From the NCBI GenBank assembly GCA_027624235.1, contig JAQBYB010000024.1, positions 1 through 36,692 of the forward strand: DNA of 36,692 nt. Direction: 5' to 3'. The translations under genes were made by a program, and so were the position numbers. The notes beneath the pieces are model-generated. The model had not been told where the DNA came from and searched no databases. It was given only the letters and a program-made list of their open reading frames with translations. This DNA is from Pseudomonadota bacterium (GTDB lineage: Bacteria > Pseudomonadota > Alphaproteobacteria > Rhodospirillales > Casp-alpha2). This document shows, piece by piece, positions 1-8,219 of this stretch (position 1 is the first letter of the stretch; the number at the start of each line of letters is the position of its first letter).

Positions 1-107
1 TTTCGATTCACCCATCGGGTGTGCCATGCAAACCACTCCATCAACGCCTCAACATATTGATTCTTATAGAAGAATCTACATCTCGCGGCATCAAATATCG
101 AGTTCAC
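1..107 (-). other. open minus-strand frame running off the left edge
   Basis: Read on the minus strand, a frame stays open from a GTG at 107 to the window edge (about 35 codons), with an in-frame TAA a few codons upstream. The peptide is aromatic-rich and includes a motif like EALMEWFAWHTRWV. I do not recognise it. There is no Shine-Dalgarno sequence before the GTG, so it could be the start of a partial gene, a decayed remnant, or chance. Confidence is low. Confidence 0.15.
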
Positions 108-125
108 TTGGGGAATGGGGGTTTA

Positions 126-157
126 TTATAGTTATCCCGGTTTATAGTCATCCCGGT
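126..157. repeat. 16-bp tandem direct repeat, two copies
   Basis: The unit TTATAGTYATCCCGGT occurs at 126-141 and again at 142-157, differing at one base. It lies about 12 bases upstream of a promoter-like pair at 170-197. The position suits a tandem operator, but no binding protein can be named from sequence. Confidence 0.6.
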
Positions 158-169
158 ATCAAGTGGATT

Positions 170-197
170 TTGACTTTTATCAAACCCCTTGAATAAT
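170..197 (+). promoter_or_regulatory. sigma-70-like promoter upstream of proS
   Basis: TTGACT (170-175) and AATAAT (192-197) are separated by 16 bases, each one base off consensus. A start near 204 would leave a leader of about 230 nt before proS at 438. This is the best promoter candidate for the proS-lolC-lolD group. Confidence 0.5.
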
Positions 198-437
198 TTT
201 TAAAATTTTTTCCTCCCAAAACCCGGGTCACGGGCAAGTCAGCCTGAGTCTCCCGTCGACGTCAATATTTTAGAGAATAAAACCCTTGCCGTCACCTGGA
301 ATTTTTCCTTGAATACAAGAACATACAGGATCAAAAAGCATCGCCGGAACGTTTGTTGAAGCCGGGGCCGCAAACGCATAAGGTGCCACCTCTTCTCCAC
401 CCCTTTGCCGCAACCAGAAACCGAGGCCATTCCGTCC
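198..437 (+). other. proS upstream leader without a recognised gene
   Basis: The stretch begins with an AT-rich run and becomes GC-rich towards proS. I see no convincing ORF, tRNA or factor-independent terminator. The GAGG at 423-426 is a plausible but distant ribosome binding site for the ATG at 438. Confidence 0.4.
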
Positions 438-1751
438 ATGCGCTTATCCCGATTTTTCATGCCGACCATCAAAGAAAACCCGTCCGAGGCGCAGATCGTC
501 TCGCACCGGTTAATGCTGCGCGCCGGCATGATCCGCCAATCGTCGGCCGGCATTTATTCATGGCTGCCGTTGGGGTTCCGCGTTTTACAGAAAATCGAAC
601 AAATCGTGCGCCAGGAACAGGACGCCATCGGCGCCCAGGAAATGCTGATGCCGACCATTCAGCCCGCCGACCTGTGGCGGCAGAGCGAACGGTATGACGC
701 CTATGGGCCTGAAATGCTGCGCATCACCGACCGTCACGACCGTGACATGCTGTATGGCCCGACCAATGAGGAACAGATCACCGAGATTTTCGCCGACGCC
801 GCCAAAAGCTACCGCGACCTGCCGCGAATGCTCTATCACATCCAATGGAAATTCAGGGACGAGGTGCGGCCCCGGTTCGGCGTCATGCGCGGGCGTGAAT
901 TCCTGATGAAGGACGCCTATTCCTTCGATCTTGATTTCGACGCCGCCAGGCGGTCTTACAACAAACAATTCGTCGCCTACCTGAAGACCTTCGCGCGGTT
1001 GGGCCTGACCGCGATCCCGATGAAGGCCGATAGCGGCCCCATCGGCGGCGACATGAGCCATGAATTCGTCATCCTCGCCGAAACCGGCGAGAGCGAAGTG
1101 GCCTGCCACCGGGACTTGATCGCGGCCGACTGGGGAAATGCCGACATCAACACCGAAGGCGACCTACAGCCTTTCATTGACAGCTTCACCGATAAATACG
1201 CCGCCACCGACGACAAACGCGACCCGGAAGCCGAAAAGGCGCTCGGCGATGATTTGGTCGTGGCGCGCGGCATTGAGGTCGGCCACATCTTCTATTTCGG
1301 CACCAAGTATTCCAAAGCCTTCAAGGCCGTCGTCGCCGGCCCCGACGGCAGCGACGTCACCGCCGAAATGGGCTCTTACGGCATCGGCGTGTCGCGCCTG
1401 GTCGGCGGCATCATCGAAGCCAGCCACGATGATGCCGGCATCATCTGGCCGGAAGCGGTGGCGCCGTTCAAGGTCGGGCTGATCAACCTGAAGACCGGCG
1501 ATGACGCCTGCGACAAGGCCTGCGAAGACATCTATCGGCAGCTTCAGGATGCCGGCATTGAGGTGTTGTTGGATGACCGCGACGCCCGCGCCGGGGCCAA
1601 GTTCGCCGACATGGACCTGATCGGCCTGCCGTGGCAGGTGGTGATCGGGCCGAAGGCGGTTGCCGCCGGGGTCGTCGAATTAAAAAATCGAGCCCGTGGC
1701 GAGCGCCAGGAAATCAGCGCGGACGCCGCCATGGCCCTGTTAACGGCCTGA
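438..1751 (+). CDS. proS: proline--tRNA ligase, short alphaproteobacterial form
   Basis: This class II aminoacyl-tRNA synthetase charges tRNA-Pro with proline in the cytoplasm. The 437-residue protein opens with [19 protein letters not shown], the usual start of this family. The same frame is open from an ATG at 405, but those 11 extra residues do not fit the family, so 438 is chosen. The class II motif 2 region ([20 protein letters not shown]) lies at about residues 140-160, and the C-terminal anticodon-binding domain covers roughly the last 100 residues. The length suits the short ProS type that lacks the large inserted Ala-tRNA editing domain of E. coli ProS. lolC follows after 15 bases, so the genes are probably co-transcribed. 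Confidence 0.96.
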   Translation: MRLSRFFMPTIKENPSEAQIVSHRLMLRAGMIRQSSAGIYSWLPLGFRVLQKIEQIVRQEQDAIGAQEMLMPTIQPADLWRQSERYDAYGPEMLRITDRHDRDMLYGPTNEEQITEIFADAAKSYRDLPRMLYHIQWKFRDEVRPRFGVMRGREFLMKDAYSFDLDFDAARRSYNKQFVAYLKTFARLGLTAIPMKADSGPIGGDMSHEFVILAETGESEVACHRDLIAADWGNADINTEGDLQPFIDSFTDKYAATDDKRDPEAEKALGDDLVVARGIEVGHIFYFGTKYSKAFKAVVAGPDGSDVTAEMGSYGIGVSRLVGGIIEASHDDAGIIWPEAVAPFKVGLINLKTGDDACDKACEDIYRQLQDAGIEVLLDDRDARAGAKFADMDLIGLPWQVVIGPKAVAAGVVELKNRARGERQEISADAAMALLTA

Positions 1752-1766
1752 TTGGGAACAGCGATC

Positions 1767-3011
1767 ATGTTTTCCTTTTTCGAATGGATGGTGGCCATGC
1801 GCTACCTCAGGGCCAGACGCCAGGAAGGCTTCATTTCGGTGATTGCCTGGTTCTCCTTAATGGGGATCGCCTTGGGCGTTGCCACGCTGATTATCGTGAT
1901 GTCGGTGATGAACGGTTTCCGCGAGGAACTGCTGACCCGCATCCTGGGGATTAACGGCCATCTCAGTATTTACGGCCAGATTAACCAATTGCGCGATTTT
2001 GATCCCATCGCCGAACGCCTGCGCAAGATGACGGGCGTTGTCGCGGTGACGCCGATGATCGAAGGTCAGGTCATGGTGACCGCACGCGGCGTCGCGCAAG
2101 GGGCGGTCGTGCGCGGTATCCGGGCCACGGATTTGACTTCCCGCAACATCGTCGCCGGCAACATCAAGGCGGGGTCGCTGGATGCCTTCAAGGGCAAGAA
2201 CGCCATTGTCGTCGGCCAGCGCATGGCCTCCAAGTTGGGGGTTGGCGTCGGTGATAAAATCACCCTGATATCCCCCAAGGGAAGCACCACCGCCTTTGGC
2301 ACCGTTCCCCGCATGAAGGCCTATACCGTCGCCGCCACCTTCGAGATCGGCATGTACGAATACGATTCCAGTTTCGTCTTTATGCCGCTGGAAAACGCGC
2401 AAGTGTATTTCAAGATGCCCGGCGCGATCAGCAACCTTGAGGTATTCGTCACCGACCCCGACAACGCCATCGCCATCGGCCGGGACATTTCCAAGGAAAT
2501 GAAAGGCGCGGTCCGCATCCATGATTGGCAGCGCGTCAACGCCAGCTTTTTCAACGCCATCCAGGTCGAACGCAATGTCATGTTCCTGATCCTGACGCTG
2601 ATTATTGTGGTTGCCGCCTTCAACATCATCTCAAGCCTGATCATGTTGGTGAAGGATAAGGGTAAGGATATCGCCATCCTCAGGACCATGGGCGCCACCA
2701 GCGGCATGATCATGCGGATTTTCTTTATTGCCGGGGCATCGGTCGGCACCATCGGCACCTTGGCCGGGCTTGGGCTGGGGCTGGCGTTCACCCAAAATAT
2801 TGAATCCATCCGGCAATGGATTCAAGGGCTCACCGGCACCGACCTGTTCGCCGCCGAAATCTATTTCCTCTCGAAGCTGCCCGCCGTGGTCGATCCGTCT
2901 GAAGTTGTCGCCGTGGTGTTGATGGGATTGGGGCTGTCGTTCCTGGCAACGCTCTATCCGGCATGGCGGGCGTCGAAGCTCGATCCGGCGGAGGCGCTGC
3001 GCTATGAATGA
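1767..3011 (+). CDS. lolC: lipoprotein-releasing ABC transporter permease (LolC/LolE family)
   Basis: This inner-membrane permease belongs to the complex that extracts mature lipoproteins and hands them to the periplasmic carrier LolA. The protein has 414 residues. It has a first membrane helix at about residues 25-45, a large periplasmic domain, and three more helices near 270-290, 315-345 and 370-400. The N-terminus [14 protein letters not shown] is typical of LolC/E. The ATG at 1767 is preferred over an in-frame TTG at 1752. The gene overlaps lolD by 8 bases. Only one permease gene is present here, so the transporter may use two copies of it, as in many alphaproteobacteria. LolC and LolE cannot be told apart by sequence alone. 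Confidence 0.93.
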   Translation: MFSFFEWMVAMRYLRARRQEGFISVIAWFSLMGIALGVATLIIVMSVMNGFREELLTRILGINGHLSIYGQINQLRDFDPIAERLRKMTGVVAVTPMIEGQVMVTARGVAQGAVVRGIRATDLTSRNIVAGNIKAGSLDAFKGKNAIVVGQRMASKLGVGVGDKITLISPKGSTTAFGTVPRMKAYTVAATFEIGMYEYDSSFVFMPLENAQVYFKMPGAISNLEVFVTDPDNAIAIGRDISKEMKGAVRIHDWQRVNASFFNAIQVERNVMFLILTLIIVVAAFNIISSLIMLVKDKGKDIAILRTMGATSGMIMRIFFIAGASVGTIGTLAGLGLGLAFTQNIESIRQWIQGLTGTDLFAAEIYFLSKLPAVVDPSEVVAVVLMGLGLSFLATLYPAWRASKLDPAEALRYE

Positions 3012-3684
3012 GCGGGTGCTGGACCTTACCGGGGTTAAACGTACTTTCCGTCAGGGCCGCGACGACCTCCATGTGCTGTGCGGCGTTGATCTGGTGTTGG
3101 GCCGGGGAGAAATCGTTGCCCTGGTCGGGCCGTCCGGGTCCGGCAAATCGACGCTGCTCCATATCGCCGGTTTGTTGGAGCCGCCCGACTCCGGTGATGT
3201 CGCCATTGCCGGGCAATCGTGCACTGGCATGAATGATTTGGCCCGCACCACCATGCGCCGCCAGCATCTTGGTTTCGTTTATCAAAACCATCACCTGCTG
3301 CCTGAATTCACGGCCCTGGAAAACGTCGCCATCCCCGCCATCATCGGCGGCCACGGGCGCGGTGAAGCAAAACAGCGGGCCAGGGAAATCCTCGGCTGGA
3401 TGGGGCTGGAAGCCAGGGAAAGCCATCGTCCGGCGAGGCTGTCGGGCGGCGAACAACAACGGGTCGCCATCGCCAGGGCCTTGGCGTCGAAGCCGAGCCT
3501 GCTGCTGGCCGACGAGCCGACCGGCAATTTGGACCCATCGACGGCATCGGACGTGTTTGAGGTTCTGTTGAAACTGGTGCGCGGGGCCGGATTAACGGCC
3601 CTGATCGCCACCCACAACCCGGAATTGGCGTCGCGCATGGACCGGATCGTCAACCTGGAAAATGGCCGCCTGGTTGAATCCTGA
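3004..3684 (+). CDS. lolD: lipoprotein-releasing ABC transporter ATP-binding protein
   Basis: This is the cytoplasmic ATPase that drives lipoprotein release by the Lol permease. The 226 residues carry a Walker A motif (GPSGSGKST, about 40-48), a Q-loop, the ABC signature [15 protein letters not shown] (about 145-159), a Walker B with DEPTGNLD (about 168-175) and the H-loop in ATHN. It overlaps the end of lolC, indicating translational coupling. In many alphaproteobacteria the next gene is dnaE. Here about 8 kb of other genes intervene. Confidence 0.95.
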   Translation: MNERVLDLTGVKRTFRQGRDDLHVLCGVDLVLGRGEIVALVGPSGSGKSTLLHIAGLLEPPDSGDVAIAGQSCTGMNDLARTTMRRQHLGFVYQNHHLLPEFTALENVAIPAIIGGHGRGEAKQRAREILGWMGLEARESHRPARLSGGEQQRVAIARALASKPSLLLADEPTGNLDPSTASDVFEVLLKLVRGAGLTALIATHNPELASRMDRIVNLENGRLVES

Positions 3685-3722
3685 GACAAACAAAAAAAAT
3701 TCAATGAACCCATTGGGCTTGA

Positions 3723-3778
3723 GGATATTTCAGTTTAATATCCCGTCAACGGACGAACGGCGATTAACCGCCGCGTTC
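3723..3778 (+). promoter_or_regulatory. structured leader of the transporter operon: two small hairpins
   Basis: Two inverted repeats lie between lolD and the binding-protein gene. GGATATT (3723-3729) pairs with AATATCC (3737-3743) across a 7-base loop. GAACGGCG (3755-3762) pairs with CGCC (3769-3772) and GTTC (3775-3778), with a 2-base bulge. The second ends five bases before the GGAGG (3783-3787). They could shape translation of the binding protein or bind a regulator. Function is inferred only. Confidence 0.4.
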
Positions 3779-3793
3779 AATAGGGAGGATAAA

Positions 3794-4819
3794 ATGTCTA
3801 AAACCTTAAAGCCAACACGCCGTAAATTTATCAAAGCCGCCGTCGCCACCGCCGGTGTCGCCGCGATTGCCGGAAGCCCGTTTAAATCCGCCTTCGCCGC
3901 CAAATTTCCGGAACGCAACATCAACGTCATCGTGCCGACCCGTGAAGGCGGCGGCGCTGATCGGAACCTGCGCACCTTCACCAGCGTCTGGAAGAATTAC
4001 CTGAACGTCAATTTCGAGCCCGGTTATTTTCCCGGCGCGTCGGGCCGGGTCGCCTATGAAGTCTACATGGGCAAACGTGAGCCCGATTGCTACAACCTGA
4101 TCTTCGGCAACATGGGGCCGGAACTTCTCAATTGGGTGGTCAAGAAACCGACCTTTGACTTGAATGCCTATCTTTATTTCGGACAGGTTGACACCGATCC
4201 GGGTTGCGTTTTCGTTGGCGCCAAAAGCAAATTCAAGACCATCGACGATATCGTCGCCGCAGGCAAAAAGCGCAAGCTCAACGTCGGCACCAGCCGCATG
4301 GCTCATCCGGCCTCGATCGGCATCCTGGCGCTTGGCGAAAAAACCGGCGCCCAATTCAACCTGATCCCATTGTCCGGCGGCAAGAACACCGTTGCCGGCG
4401 CCGTCACCGGCGAAATGGACTTTTCCGTGCTGACGTCGGGTTCCGTCGCCGCCGCCGGCAAGGCGGTGCGGACCGTGCTGATTTTCGATGACAAGAACAA
4501 GCTTGGCGCCCGCCTCAACAACGCGCCGACCATGAACGACCATTTCGGCACCAAACTTCCGCCGTTGCTGTCGGCCCGGGCGTTCGGCATTCATCGGGCG
4601 GCCATTGATAAATATCCGGACCGCTTCAAGGTTCTGCAGGACACCTTTTTCAAGGTTTTCAAGGATCCGGCTTTCAAAATGGCCTACCTGAAGGCCAAGG
4701 GAGACTGGGAGTACGTCAATCCCGGCGGAGTCAAGGAATGCGAAAAATACTCCAAGGACATCGCGGAAATCGGCGAACGCTATAAATCCCTGCTGTCCGG
4801 CGCACCAAAGAAAAAATAG
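3794..4819 (+). CDS. tripartite tricarboxylate transporter substrate-binding protein (TctC/Bug family), Tat-type signal
   Basis: This is a periplasmic binding protein that should deliver a carboxylate-type ligand to the TctB-TctA permease encoded next. The 341-residue protein starts at the ATG at 3794 behind a good GGAGG; the frame is open upstream, but that part lies across the leader. The N-terminus has twin arginines in TRRKFIKAAVATAGVAAIAG followed by an AFAA-K junction near residue 36, a Tat-type signal in place of the Sec signal common in this family. The mature part begins with the beta strand INVIVPT and a glycine-rich GGGADRNLR segment where family members contact the ligand. The ligand cannot be read from sequence. 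A strong hairpin follows the gene. Confidence 0.85.
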   Translation: MSKTLKPTRRKFIKAAVATAGVAAIAGSPFKSAFAAKFPERNINVIVPTREGGGADRNLRTFTSVWKNYLNVNFEPGYFPGASGRVAYEVYMGKREPDCYNLIFGNMGPELLNWVVKKPTFDLNAYLYFGQVDTDPGCVFVGAKSKFKTIDDIVAAGKKRKLNVGTSRMAHPASIGILALGEKTGAQFNLIPLSGGKNTVAGAVTGEMDFSVLTSGSVAAAGKAVRTVLIFDDKNKLGARLNNAPTMNDHFGTKLPPLLSARAFGIHRAAIDKYPDRFKVLQDTFFKVFKDPAFKMAYLKAKGDWEYVNPGGVKECEKYSKDIAEIGERYKSLLSGAPKKK

Positions 4820-4839
4820 TACCTTTTCCATAGCCCATT

Positions 4840-4874
4840 ACCGGACCGGCGCCAAATCTTTGGCGTCGGCCGGT
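4840..4874 (+). promoter_or_regulatory. strong intercistronic hairpin between binding protein and permease genes
   Basis: ACCGG-A-CCGGCGCCAAA pairs with TTTGGCGTCGGCCGGT, giving about 15 base pairs with one bulged A, one G-U pair and a tiny loop. No T-run follows, so it is not a classic terminator. AAGGA (4876-4880), the TctB ribosome binding site, comes straight after it. Such hairpins can protect the upstream binding-protein message or dampen expression of downstream permeases. This role is inferred. Confidence 0.6.
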
Positions 4875-4887
4875 TAAGGACGCTTTC

Positions 4888-5400
4888 ATGACTGAAAAAC
4901 AGAATTCCAACACACCGGACAAACGGTCCATCGGCGGCGATATGGTCATTCCCGTCGTCGCTCTGGGTTTTACGCTGTATTATTTTTCGACGATCATCGA
5001 TTCACCGTGGACGGCGCAGGTCAGCGCCTTTTTCATCGGCACCATTCTGATCGTATTGGCCGCCGTTTTTATCTTTAAATCGGTGGCCAAGGTGCGCCTG
5101 GGTGAAGCCGGTTTCGGCTTTAGCAAGCTGTTCTCCAAGGCCGACATCACGTCCGGGCGGTTGTCGCTTTTCATCGTCACTGTTTTATATATTTTGCTGA
5201 TCGAATGGGGCGGCTTCACGCTCACCACTTTTGGGTTCCTGTTTTCCGGCATGCTGGTGTTGAGCAAGGGGCGCGACAAAGGGTTTATCGCCTTGCTGTC
5301 GGCTGGGCTGTCCCTGGTCGGCTACGGCCTTTTTATCATTGTCTTCGAAACCCGGTTACCGCACGGGCCGTTCGAATGGCTGATGGCGTTGGTTTTATAA
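4888..5400 (+). CDS. tripartite tricarboxylate transporter small membrane subunit (TctB family)
   Basis: This is the small integral membrane subunit of a TctABC-type secondary transporter driven by an ion gradient. It has 170 residues with about four hydrophobic segments, near residues 15-30, 42-58, 92-110 and 118-160, and a hydrophilic N-terminal tail. Sequence conservation in TctB is poor. The call rests on size, topology and its place between a TctC-like and a TctA-like gene. An AAGGA sits 7 bases before the ATG. The stop codon is one base from the start of the next gene. Confidence 0.82.
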   Translation: MTEKQNSNTPDKRSIGGDMVIPVVALGFTLYYFSTIIDSPWTAQVSAFFIGTILIVLAAVFIFKSVAKVRLGEAGFGFSKLFSKADITSGRLSLFIVTVLYILLIEWGGFTLTTFGFLFSGMLVLSKGRDKGFIALLSAGLSLVGYGLFIIVFETRLPHGPFEWLMALVL

Positions 5401-5401
5401 G

Positions 5402-6931
5402 ATGGAATTTCAATTTCAACTGTTCGGCCCGCTGTTGATCCATACGCTTAGCTATTGGTGGGTCATCATTCCCAGCATTTTCCTGGGGCTCATCGTCGGC
5501 GCCATCCCCGGGTTCAGCGCCGCCAACACCATCATCATTCTGTTGCCGTTTACCTTGGTCATGGATATCGAGGTCGGGTTGATCTTTATGGTCGCGCTTT
5601 ACTGTTCGTCGCGCATGGGGGCGGGCATTCCGGCTATCTTGGTTAATATTCCCGGCACCGCGGGGGCGGCGGCGACGCCGTTGGACGGCTACCCCATGAC
5701 CCAGGCCGGCCGTGGTCAACAGGCATTGGCAATGTCGTTCGTGGCGTCGTCCTTCGGCGGACTTATGACAACGATCATAGCGCTGCTGGCGATGCCGTTG
5801 CTGGCCCAGGTCGGCTATTACATGCACAGCGTCGAGATGATTGTCGTCATGCTGTTCGGGATATCCCTGATCGCCTCGATCGCCGCGCGCGACACCCATA
5901 AGGGCCTGATCGCCGGTTTCCTGGGGTTGATGATCGGCTCCATCGGCACCGATGTCGTCTATGCGACGCCGAGGGGCACCTTGGGATTTTTGGAACTGTA
6001 TGACGGGGTGCCGCTGATCCCGGCGCTGGTCGGGCTGTTTGCCGTGTCCGAGGCGTTTTTGGTGATCGAACAAAAATCGATCCTCAGCAAAAAGGGCCTG
6101 GACGCCGCCCCTTCCGTTGGTTGGTCGGCGACACTGGAAGGCTGCACAATCGCGCTCAGCCGGTGGTGGCACATCACCTGGAATTCCATTATCGGATTGA
6201 TCATCGGCGTCATTCCCGGCGCCGGCGCGTCGATCGCGTCGTTCGTCGCCTATCAACAGTCGCGCACCTATTCGAAAACGCCGGAACTGTACGGCACCGG
6301 CCATCCGGAAGGCCTGATCGCACCGGAAGCGGCCAACAACGGGGTCACTTCCGGAACCTTGATCCCGCTCCTGATCCTCGGCATTCCGGGCGGCGCCACG
6401 GCGGCGGTGATGTTGGTGGTCATGCAGTACCAGGGCGTCACCCTCGGCCCCACCCTGTTCCAACTCAATCCGGAACTGGGCTACGGCGTTTTCATGGCGA
6501 TGGCGGTAACCTATTTTTTCATGATCCTGACGATCCTGCCGCTGGCGCGTTTTATGACGCGGGTGACCATGGTCAGCACCGTTTATCTGGCGCCCTGCAT
6601 TATCGCCTTTACCCTGATCGGATCGTTCGTACCCCGGGTCTATATGTTCGATATGTGGTTGGGACTGGCCTTCGGCATCATCGGCTACATCGCCCGCAAG
6701 ACCGGCTACCACGTCGCCGCGATTCTGATCGGCGTCATTTTAGGACCGCTGTTGGAAACCTACTTCCTGCGTGCGCTGAAGATGTCCGACGGCGACATCA
6801 TGGTGCTGTTTTCCTCAAACCTGGGCAATGTTCTGTGGCTTGCCTTGTTTGCAACGTTCCTGGTGCCGGCGGGGATTCAATTCAAGAAAAACCGCCGCCT
6901 GGATGAATCTCGGGAGGCCCCAAATGGCTAA
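5402..6931 (+). CDS. tripartite tricarboxylate transporter large permease (TctA family)
   Basis: This is the large membrane subunit that forms the transport path. It has 509 residues, strongly hydrophobic throughout, with about 11-12 membrane segments. TctA hallmarks are visible: GAIPGFSAANTIIILLPFTL near residues 36-55, a second copy of the pattern, GVIPGAGASIASF, near residue 270, and LGIPGGATAAVM near residue 325. The internal repeat fits the two-fold fold of the family. The gene follows tctB by one base and overlaps the next gene by 8 bases, so tctC-tctB-tctA and the LVIVD gene look like one transcription unit. Confidence 0.93.
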   Translation: MEFQFQLFGPLLIHTLSYWWVIIPSIFLGLIVGAIPGFSAANTIIILLPFTLVMDIEVGLIFMVALYCSSRMGAGIPAILVNIPGTAGAAATPLDGYPMTQAGRGQQALAMSFVASSFGGLMTTIIALLAMPLLAQVGYYMHSVEMIVVMLFGISLIASIAARDTHKGLIAGFLGLMIGSIGTDVVYATPRGTLGFLELYDGVPLIPALVGLFAVSEAFLVIEQKSILSKKGLDAAPSVGWSATLEGCTIALSRWWHITWNSIIGLIIGVIPGAGASIASFVAYQQSRTYSKTPELYGTGHPEGLIAPEAANNGVTSGTLIPLLILGIPGGATAAVMLVVMQYQGVTLGPTLFQLNPELGYGVFMAMAVTYFFMILTILPLARFMTRVTMVSTVYLAPCIIAFTLIGSFVPRVYMFDMWLGLAFGIIGYIARKTGYHVAAILIGVILGPLLETYFLRALKMSDGDIMVLFSSNLGNVLWLALFATFLVPAGIQFKKNRRLDESREAPNG

Positions 6932-8201
6932 TCAAACCACCCCTTTGACCCGCAACCTCAAGCGCATCGGCCACCTGGACCTTCCCGGCGGCGGCCAGGT
7001 CGTCGTTGATGGCGACTATGCCTATGTCGGCCACATGAAGCCGCCTAACGGCACCTCGATCATCGATATTTCCGACCCCGCCAACCCCAAGGTGGTTTCC
7101 ACCATCGACCTGGAAAACGGCTATTCCCATACCCACAAGGCGCGGGTGGTCGGTGATCTGTTGTACACCAACATGGAACAATACGACCGCCATACCCTCA
7201 GACGTGGCGATACCCTGCCGGACGACCGCAACCGCCTTGCGGGCGTTCTCGGCCACGATCCCTCGGACGCGGAGCTGTCCGCCGACCTCGGCTTCGATGT
7301 CGACACCATCGCCAAAATGGACGCCGCGCGGGAACGGGGCTACGCCGACGGCGGCTTTCGCATTTTCGATATTTCCGACAAAACGGCGCCGAAGTTAATC
7401 ACCCACGAAAAAACCTTCGGCTTCGGCGTCCACCGTTTCGACGTCGATGAAAATTACGCCTACATGTCGACCGAAATGGAAGGCTATATCGGTAATATCC
7501 TGGTCATCTATGACGTCAGGGACGCAAGCAAACCCAAAGAGGTGTCGCGCTGGCACATGCCAGGACAGCACCTTGCCGGCGGCGAGGTGCCGACGTGGAA
7601 GGGTTATAAAAACCGCCTGCACCACGCCATGCGGGTCGGCGACGAGATGTGGGCGTCGGTCTGGCACGCCGGCTTCCGGGTCATCGACGTCAGCGACATC
7701 ACCAAGCCGACAACCATCGCCGAACACGATTATCACCCGCCGTTCCCGGAACCGACCCATACCATTCTGCCGCTGCCGGATTTGATCGACGGGCGGCGCA
7801 TCGCCGTAGCCGTTGATGAGGAACACGACCATACGCCCGGCGCGCTGCACGCCTTCATGTGGGTGTTCGACGTCACTGATTTCAATAACATCAAGGCGCT
7901 GTCGGCCTTCGACGTCAGCGAGATGGACAGCCCCTGGAGCCGCGCCGCCGGACGCTTCGGCGCGCATCAGTTCCGCGAGAAAATGGATTCCACCCTGGTC
8001 TACCTGACCTGGTTCTCCGGTGGCCTCAGAATCGTCGATGTCGCCGACCCCTTAAAGCCGACGGAAATCGCCCATTTCATTCCCGAACCATTGAACGGCA
8101 ACCCCAGCCCGCAAAGTAACGATGTCGATCTCGACGACCGGGGCCTGATTTACCTGCTTGATCGTAACGCCGGGCTCGATATTCTTGAACGCACCAATTA
8201 A
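6924..8201 (+). CDS. LVIVD-repeat beta-propeller protein, histidine-rich, no signal peptide
   Basis: The 425-residue protein is built from repeats of the form hydrophobic-IxDVSDxxxP. They are seen near residues 45, 147, 194, 252, 314 and 369, with a weak last one near 418, consistent with a propeller of about seven blades. Conserved-looking histidines recur ahead of several repeats (SHTHK 68-72, GVHRF 168-172, RLHHAM 231-236, PTHT 277-280, EEHDHT 299-304, GAHQF 346-350). A plausible reading is a set of histidines lining the central channel. No signal peptide or membrane segment is seen. The start is the ATG at 6924 behind GGGAGG, overlapping the end of tctA by 8 bases. Translational coupling suggests it handles the imported compound or reports on it. 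Function is unknown. Confidence 0.8.
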   Translation: MANQTTPLTRNLKRIGHLDLPGGGQVVVDGDYAYVGHMKPPNGTSIIDISDPANPKVVSTIDLENGYSHTHKARVVGDLLYTNMEQYDRHTLRRGDTLPDDRNRLAGVLGHDPSDAELSADLGFDVDTIAKMDAARERGYADGGFRIFDISDKTAPKLITHEKTFGFGVHRFDVDENYAYMSTEMEGYIGNILVIYDVRDASKPKEVSRWHMPGQHLAGGEVPTWKGYKNRLHHAMRVGDEMWASVWHAGFRVIDVSDITKPTTIAEHDYHPPFPEPTHTILPLPDLIDGRRIAVAVDEEHDHTPGALHAFMWVFDVTDFNNIKALSAFDVSEMDSPWSRAAGRFGAHQFREKMDSTLVYLTWFSGGLRIVDVADPLKPTEIAHFIPEPLNGNPSPQSNDVDLDDRGLIYLLDRNAGLDILERTN

Positions 8202-8219
8202 GGCAGGAGGAACCCCATC

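Noticed and set aside
1-26. A tRNA T-arm-like TTCGATTCACCC at the very start of the window.
   Set aside because: The following bases do not give a seven-base acceptor strand, discriminator and CCA at the right distance, and the 5' part is outside the window.
3806-4831. A 341-codon minus-strand ORF.
   Set aside because: It is the antisense of the TctC-like gene, which has a good start, signal peptide and family motifs.
4840-4874. Terminator after the TctC-like gene.
   Set aside because: No T-run follows the stem, and the tctB ribosome binding site comes directly after it, with the genes otherwise packed as an operon.
5336-6712. A 458-codon minus-strand ORF.
   Set aside because: It lies opposite tctA, is rich in Asp, Arg, Gln and Gly in a shadow pattern, has no recognisable domain, and the plus-strand genes here are secure.
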